A DNA stretch of 64,000 bases, taken from positions 23,090-87,089 of the forward strand of contig NW_025939022.1 in the NCBI RefSeq assembly GCF_000764305.2. Direction: 5' to 3'. The notes beneath the pieces were generated by a model that had not been told where the DNA came from, did no database searches, and saw only the letters and a program-made list of their open reading frames with translations. This stretch comes from Hyalella azteca. Lineage: Eukaryota; Arthropoda; Malacostraca; Amphipoda; Hyalellidae. Positions 59,525 to 64,000 of this stretch are shown piece by piece. Position 1 is the first letter of the stretch; each line of letters starts with the position of its first letter. A program made the position numbers and the translations under genes.

Positions 59525-61350
59525 GTGTACATGAATATGCAAATTTTGGGCTGCCATTACCCATCAAAGTTAGCATCGCAAGTCCAGAAGCTGGGCAAGA
59601 ACATAGGAGACTCGTACAAGCAGCAGCGAGACGGTAAACTCTCTCGCTATTTTGTCAAGGCATCGGATGCTGCAACCGCAAAGATCCGTAGAACTGATGC
59701 ACCCACATCCAGATCAACAGTCGAAGATGACCATCCTGCTCCTGTTAACTATGATTCATTGGGAAATGATTCCAAACAGAATCTGAAGACCAAAAAACGG
59801 AAAAAACAGAACAGCGACATGTGCCAAACAGATCTTGATGTGGTTCAAGTAGAGCAGAAAATAAAAAAGAAGAAAAAGGCAAAAATCCCAATGTTAGATC
59901 CTAATTGTGATGAAAAGCAGAGCCAGAAAATCATTGAAGATGTGAATAAGACCTCTAAGAATGATGTTCACAATCCAGAACACAAAGAAAAGAAAATGAA
60001 GAAAAACAAATCCTCATCAACTGAATGCAATGAAAATGATATAGACTGTGTTGAAGTTGTTGCTCGACCAAAAGGACTTGTCATTCCCTTGACTAAAAAG
60101 AGTAAAAAGACCAAGAAATTAAATACGGTCAATGGTGATTCTTTCAATATTCCAAGTACTGAGATAAATGAGCCTATGGAGAGAAAAAGGAAAAGGAAAG
60201 CTAAGCTGGAAGAAGAGTTTGAGGATCCCTCTAAATCTGCTGTTGAAGTTGAATCTCCATCTCTGGAAAGTAAAAAGGTTAAAAAGAAGAAAAGGAAATT
60301 GGAAATTGAAAAGGATGAACATTAATGTCTCCCAAATAATACAAATGGAAAACAAAATTTATATCACAGGAGAATTCTGAAATAACATTAAATCAGGAAT
60401 TTCCAATCACAATTCCACAGGAGGAGGATAAAGTTCCCATTTCCATTCCTGAGGTAGAAAACCCTGAATTGAAACATGTTTTGGCAGGTCAGCCATTATA
60501 CAAGTTCTTTAGAAGACGGGAACGAGCTGCATCCTTGCTTTTGCATTCAATGCCAAAGAAGAAGGGATCAGATGGCTGTGGTTACCAAGTGAAGTGTGTA
60601 AGGCATCATATTGCTTACGTTAACAACGTGGAAGTGGCGAGAAGGCCGTTTGTGAGACACGAAAAGAAAAGGGTGGCTTTGGAGATGCTTGCACGTGATG
60701 CCCTAGTGACCATATCTAAGTATTGTCCGTTGCTTCTTCAAAAGGAACACAGTGGTAAAACTAATGTAGAATCCGATGATTTGATTGGTAAGAAATTTGG
60801 TAAAAACTCAGGTGAATCAGAGCCCCAACTAGATAAGGATGAACCATCTTCTTTGTCACTACCCATCTCGAGCAGCAATGTGGGTTGCCGCCTACTACAA
60901 CTCATGGGCTGGACTGGCGGTGGCCCTGGAAAAAACGAAACTGGTCGAGTTGATCCCGTGGAAGCAGCCATGAGAAACGGGCGGTCAGGACTAGGCTTCA
61001 AAGACGCAGTTTCCCAAATGGCAACAAATCAAATTTTCAAGTCTTAAATCAAGAAACTTTTGCGTAAATTCAAGCGAGAATTCGAGGCAGGTTGCGCAGA
61101 AAGGGAGGAGCTTGTTTTTCCATCGGTACTTTCTAAAGACCAACGTGCGCTTGTACATAGTGTTGCACAACGCATGAGATTGAAGACTACAAGCTATGGT
61201 TCTGGTGAAGCGAGATACTTGGTGGTAAAACCAATGATTACGCACCAGTGTAGGGTGCAGCAGATACTTGAAAATGGCGGAGAGACTGAGCTATATAAAG
61301 TGTACCCAGCTGGCACTTATGATCTCAGTGTTCTAGATCTCCTTGATTAG
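59525..61350 (+). CDS. NKRF-like protein (XTBD end, G-patch, R3H), one stop
   Basis: Homologue of NF-kappa-B-repressing factor, a nucleolar RNA-binding protein that recruits XRN2 in pre-rRNA processing. The exon starts after TATTTTTTCAG at 59525 with VYMNMQILGCHYP, the last part of an XTBD (XRN2-binding) domain. A Lys-rich linker runs to about 60277. Then QPLYKFFRRRERAASLLLHS and GYQVKCVRHHIAYVNN (dsRBD-like), the G-patch GCRLLQLMGWTGGGPGKNE, and R3H residues LVHSVAQRMRLKTTSYGSGE, RYLVVKP. Two breaks: the first frame ends at 60325, but a 92-base intron (AAG|GTTAAA at 60278 to ATATCACAG at 60369) would restore the frame; and TAA at 61045-61047 lies in frame between G-patch and R3H. The product either lacks R3H, is read through, or the locus is a pseudogene. 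The first exon is not identified. Confidence 0.75.
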
Positions 61351-61430
61351 CTTCATGGAAATCATATGAATGAAGGGCTAGAATTTACTCACTTTTAATT
61401 TTATTTGGATTCACATTTCTACTCATGTTG

Positions 61431-61606
61431 TTGAGTGCTCTCATTATCAAGTGCAGAAACCCTCATTTTTAAGAGCTGAGGCTCTCATTATCAAGAGCTG
61501 AGGATCTCATTATCCAGAGCTGAGGCCCTCATTATCAAGAGCAGAGACCCTCATTTTTAAGAGCTGAGGCTCTCTTTATCAAGAGCTGAGGCTCTCATTA
61601 TCATTT
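61431..61606. repeat. 22-bp minisatellite after the NKRF-like gene
   Basis: About eight units of AAGAGCTGAGGCTCTCATTA plus TC. Each unit is itself a small palindrome (GAGC TGAG GCTC). Confidence 0.95.
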
Positions 61607-61955
61607 TTTCCTTTCTTTCCTTATCATTTTCTAAATTTATTTACTAAAATTGATTTCCATGTATTTCCAGATGTATTTTACTAGCTGATGATGGGCATCA
61701 TAGTGGCAAACCAGAGCTTTTTTGGAATCGGTTCATTTTTAATTTCCTCAATAACTCAAGATTTAAACCAATTTCTTAAGTATGATAATGCTGGTATGTG
61801 GTATCCATGACCATGATACTTTACTTTACTGGTCTACTTATAGGACTCAAAAATGAAAGTGAGAAAGAGTCTCTGCTTTGTCACTATGATGGGCATAGCT
61901 CGAAACGTTCTGTTTTGTTTATCTAGGACTTATATTCAGTAAAATGTTTTAGGGT
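61604..61955 (+). mobile_element. Penelope-like terminal repeat, split by a MITE
   Basis: TTTCCTTTCTTTCCTTATCA through CTAGCTGATGATGGGCAT, then a 190-base insert, then ATGGGCATAGCTCGAAACG to CAGTAAAATGTTTTA. Apart from the insert it matches 63480-63630. It lies directly after the minisatellite. Confidence 0.8.
61699..61888. mobile_element. hAT-like MITE, 190 bp, 8-bp target duplication
   Basis: Ends CATAGTGGCAAACCAGAG and, reversed, CATAGTGACAAAGCAGAG. Flanked by the exact 8-base duplication ATGGGCAT (61691-61698 and 61889-61896). The intact host sequence is seen at 63563-63590. A related end (GCTTTGACACTATG) is at about 34681. Confidence 0.9.
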
Positions 61956-62037
61956 AAACGCGGTATATTCCGACACTTTAAGGACGCATCGAGAAATGAA
62001 AAACTATAAAAAAACCGTATGCGTTACGTTTTTTACT

Positions 62038-62170
62038 TAATAGTATTAAATATTATTTAAAAACCAGCATGATACATACATAATATAAATTACAGAATAA
62101 AACCGTACAAAAGATTTCGGTGTAATGTTGTCAACCTCAGCCTGTTTCTAGTGTCAACATGTTAGTTGTT
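62038..62170. repeat. AT-rich dispersed repeat, copy 2
   Basis: Second copy of 19860-19998, again followed by a GTAGCG-rich MITE. Confidence 0.8.
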
Positions 62171-62173
62171 GCT

Positions 62174-62334
62174 AAAGATGGGCAGTAGCGCGCTACATGT
62201 AGCGGCCGCTACATTTTCAGTAGCGGTAGCGGCGCTACATTTAAGAAATTGTATTGGTAGCGGGAGCGCCCGCTACATTTAAAGTATGTAGCGGCAGCGG
62301 CCGCTACATTTCAAAGTAGCGCTGCCCAGCTCTG
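62174..62334. mobile_element. hAT-like MITE rich in GTAGCG/CGCTAC
   Basis: Begins AGATGGGCAGTAGCGCGCTA and ends GTAGCGCTGCCCAGCTCTG, inverted ends of hAT type. No ORF. Same family as 20437-20588. Confidence 0.75.
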
Positions 62335-63141
62335 AGTATAGTATAGTATCTTCGGCATTGAAGAATAGGCCTGGATAGGCCTGTCGCCGATTCTTGCATT
62401 TTTCTTGACTAGATTAGCCTTTTGATCAAATCTGAAGAAATAAATTAAGAATTATAAATGTATGACATGATGATTAAACAATCTAATGGTGGAGTTACGA
62501 GTTAATGGCAGAGCAGATGGAGTATGATAGGAGGAGCAGATGGAGTATCCTACTGACATCATAAAATCTGTGTCGGTCCAAATTAATTATGTAGTTCATA
62601 TCTTCTTCGCCAGTTTCAACCAAATAAAAACCACAAGGAAGGATTCATTCAAACCAATCAAAAGTCCAATCGCCATCGGTCTGTTCAAAGATCTGAAAAA
62701 TATCTGCCTTTCCCATTACATTTGCCAACGTTATCAAGACTATTTCTTTTTCAGTTATAAATTTTGTTATTAAATAACCAAGAAATAAATAAGTTTAAGA
62801 ATTTCTCGATCCTCAACGTCGACGTCATGACTTCATAAAATCTAAACTGGATATAAGATAATTCTTGTACTTTAGGGTAAAACATAAATGTAAACATGGG
62901 AATAAACGTGGGGGCTGTTTTGATTTCGTTGAAGTCGTGATGAAGTAAATTTGAGTGAAGTTGATTCAGGTCGGAACTCGGAACTTCGGAAGGTACAAGT
63001 TTCCCGTGTCTGACTATTTTATGCTTTTTTGCCCGGATTCGTAAAATAGCAGTGATTATAATCATATTTTTGTATATTTATTGTGTTGAGTATTTTAGAG
63101 CGAGCTTGTATAGTTAGGTACTGTAGTTACTAGTTCTGTAG
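62335..63141. other. No gene recognised
   Basis: Starts with a TATCTTCGGCATTGAAGAAT repeat that ends CCTGTCGCCGATTCTT, like the SINE tail at 39906. The frames at 62540-62773 and 63065-62751 have no motif. Confidence 0.5.
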
Positions 63142-63319
63142 TTCACAATATCTCGAGGAGTTCTTCTAAGTTTAAGAATAAAAGCTAAAACTAAAAAAGT
63201 TGCATAAAACATTTTACGGAATAGAAGTCCTAGATAAACAAAACAGAACGTTTCGGGCTATGCCCATCATCAGCTAGTAAAATACATCTGGAAATACATG
63301 GAAATCAATTTTAGTAACG
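63142..63319 (-). mobile_element. Penelope-like terminal repeat, inverted copy
   Basis: Reverse complement of 63518-63697 with only a few differences. The two repeats face head to head around a spacer of about 200 bases. Such inverted partial repeats are usual at Penelope-like element 5' ends. Confidence 0.85.
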
Positions 63320-63349
63320 CTAGCAGCGGCTGCTTCTTCGGTTTGGTGA

Positions 63350-63384
63350 AGATCGGTTTGGCTGCTAAGCAGCCAAACCGATCT
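63350..63384. repeat. Perfect 17-bp palindrome
   Basis: AGATCGGTTTGGCTGCT, one base, then AGCAGCCAAACCGATCT. No mismatches. Lies between the inverted Penelope-like repeats. Confidence 0.9.
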
Positions 63385-63479
63385 ACGAATTTTAGAGTCT
63401 CTTTACATCCATAACTTAAACCTAAATTGAATAACCAATCCAGCTCTTTTCCTCTTTCGATTCTAGGTCAATAGTGGTC

Positions 63480-63697
63480 TTTTTTTTCCTTTCTTTCCTT
63501 ATCATTTTCTAAATTTATTTACTAAAATTGATTTCCATGTATTTCCAGATGTATTTTACTAGCTGATGATGGGCATAGCCCGAAACGTTCTGTTTTGTTT
63601 ATCTAGGACTTCTATTCAGTAAAATGTTTTATGCAACTTTTTTAGTTTTAGCCTTTATTCTTAAACTTAGAAGAACTCCTCGAGATATTGTGAACTA
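63480..63697 (+). mobile_element. Penelope-like terminal repeat, direct copy, hammerhead-like core
   Basis: Contains CTGATGA (63563-63569), a GGGC-ATA-GCCC hairpin and GAAAC. This is the order of a hammerhead ribozyme core, which Penelope-like terminal repeats are known to carry. An extra U stands between CTGATGA and the hairpin, and I could not close stems I and III with confidence. It runs into the ORF below. Confidence 0.65.
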
Positions 63698-64000
63698 CAT
63701 TCATTCACGCTATGGCGAAACTGGACTAAAGTTGCTTCGTAAATTAGAGTTTACTGAAAGAAAAGTAGTGAAGGTTCGCTTAGATGAAACCTTTCTAGTG
63801 TGTTGTAAAGTGCACTCTGTGATACCTAAGTTTCTACGTTTCAAGCTCTACAAGCGTTGCTTGCACGACACTGCCTTGTACAGATCGTGGCAATCAAAGT
63901 TACTGAGTAATGAAATACGGTGCAAAAGAACTACTTTAACTACTTTGCAACCTCAGTTGGACGCTCTCCAGGCCGATGTTAGGCGTACTTTCTCGCCGCT
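63624..64000 (+). CDS. Penelope-like element ORF, N-terminus, runs off the window
   Basis: Open without a stop from ATG at 63624 to the window end (125 codons). SRYGETGLKLLRKLEFTERK, then FLVCCKVHSVIPKFLRFKLY fit the N-terminal domain of Penelope-like polyproteins that precedes the reverse transcriptase. RT and GIY-YIG endonuclease would follow outside. The first 25 residues lie in the terminal repeat (FLVLAFILKLRRTPRD), so the true start could be further in. This copy looks intact so far. Confidence 0.75.
   Translation, partial: MFYATFLVLAFILKLRRTPRDIVNYIHSRYGETGLKLLRKLEFTERKVVKVRLDETFLVCCKVHSVIPKFLRFKLYKRCLHDTALYRSWQSKLLSNEIRCKRTTLTTLQPQLDALQADVRRTFSP

Noticed and set aside
63350..63384. 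Palindrome starting AGATCGG as an Illumina adapter
   Set aside because: It departs from the adapter after seven bases, so it is treated as genomic.

Overview
The window looks like an AT-rich invertebrate nuclear genome, probably arthropod, though no sequence here fixes the species. Evidence: spliced genes with GT-AG introns, phase-1 LDL-receptor class A and fibronectin III exons, an NKRF-like G-patch/R3H gene, a Tc1-like transposon with a TA duplication, Penelope-like elements, CR1/Jockey-like LINEs, a tRNA-derived SINE, hAT-like MITEs and a Gypsy-type LTR. Many entries are repeats or broken elements. The assembly itself carries library-adapter sequence and a 478-base N gap, so some joins cannot be trusted.

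Layout. 1-12.8 kb, plus strand: exons of one extracellular modular protein, with five LDLa exons (467-9872) followed by FN3 exons (11716-12812). The first four LDLa exons form a duplicated two-exon unit, and a third copy starts at 9741. CR1-like LINE and Penelope-like debris sits in the introns. 13-20.6 kb: dispersed repeats, a decayed copy of a large two-gene DNA transposon (15.2-19.7 kb) and two Nextera mate-pair junction adapters (16415, 17880) around what looks like a wrongly placed 1.5-kb piece. 23.2-33.3 kb, minus strand: the better copy of that transposon. It has a transposase gene broken by one frameshift (33265-31275), then a gene whose six exons join into an uninterrupted 375-residue DUF4806-type protein (31232-24526), then a block of about 220-bp tandem repeats at the 3' end. 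Its intron 2 carries a Tc1-like element (27690-29266) with Sleeping-Beauty-style IR/DR ends and a transposase disabled by two stop codons.

35.6-58.8 kb: a degenerate array of a long repeat (about 3.5 kb when complete), interrupted by LINEs, a SINE, an RGG-rich ORF, minisatellites, a Gypsy LTR and the N gap, and ending with an inverted partial unit. I do not recognise this repeat. Several sub-blocks look like exons with splice sites. 59.5-61.35 kb, plus strand: an NKRF-like gene (end of XTBD, lysine-rich linker, dsRBD-like region, G-patch, R3H) with one frame break that a 92-base intron would repair and one in-frame TAA between G-patch and R3H. 61.4-64 kb: a minisatellite, MITEs and several Penelope-like terminal repeats with a hammerhead-ribozyme-like core. 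One of them leads into a Penelope-like ORF that runs off the end.

The most interesting system is the transposase/DUF4806 element. Two same-strand genes in one mobile unit, the accessory gene intact and multi-exonic while the transposase is broken, suggest either a young element with a conserved accessory protein or a DUF4806 gene taken over by the host.
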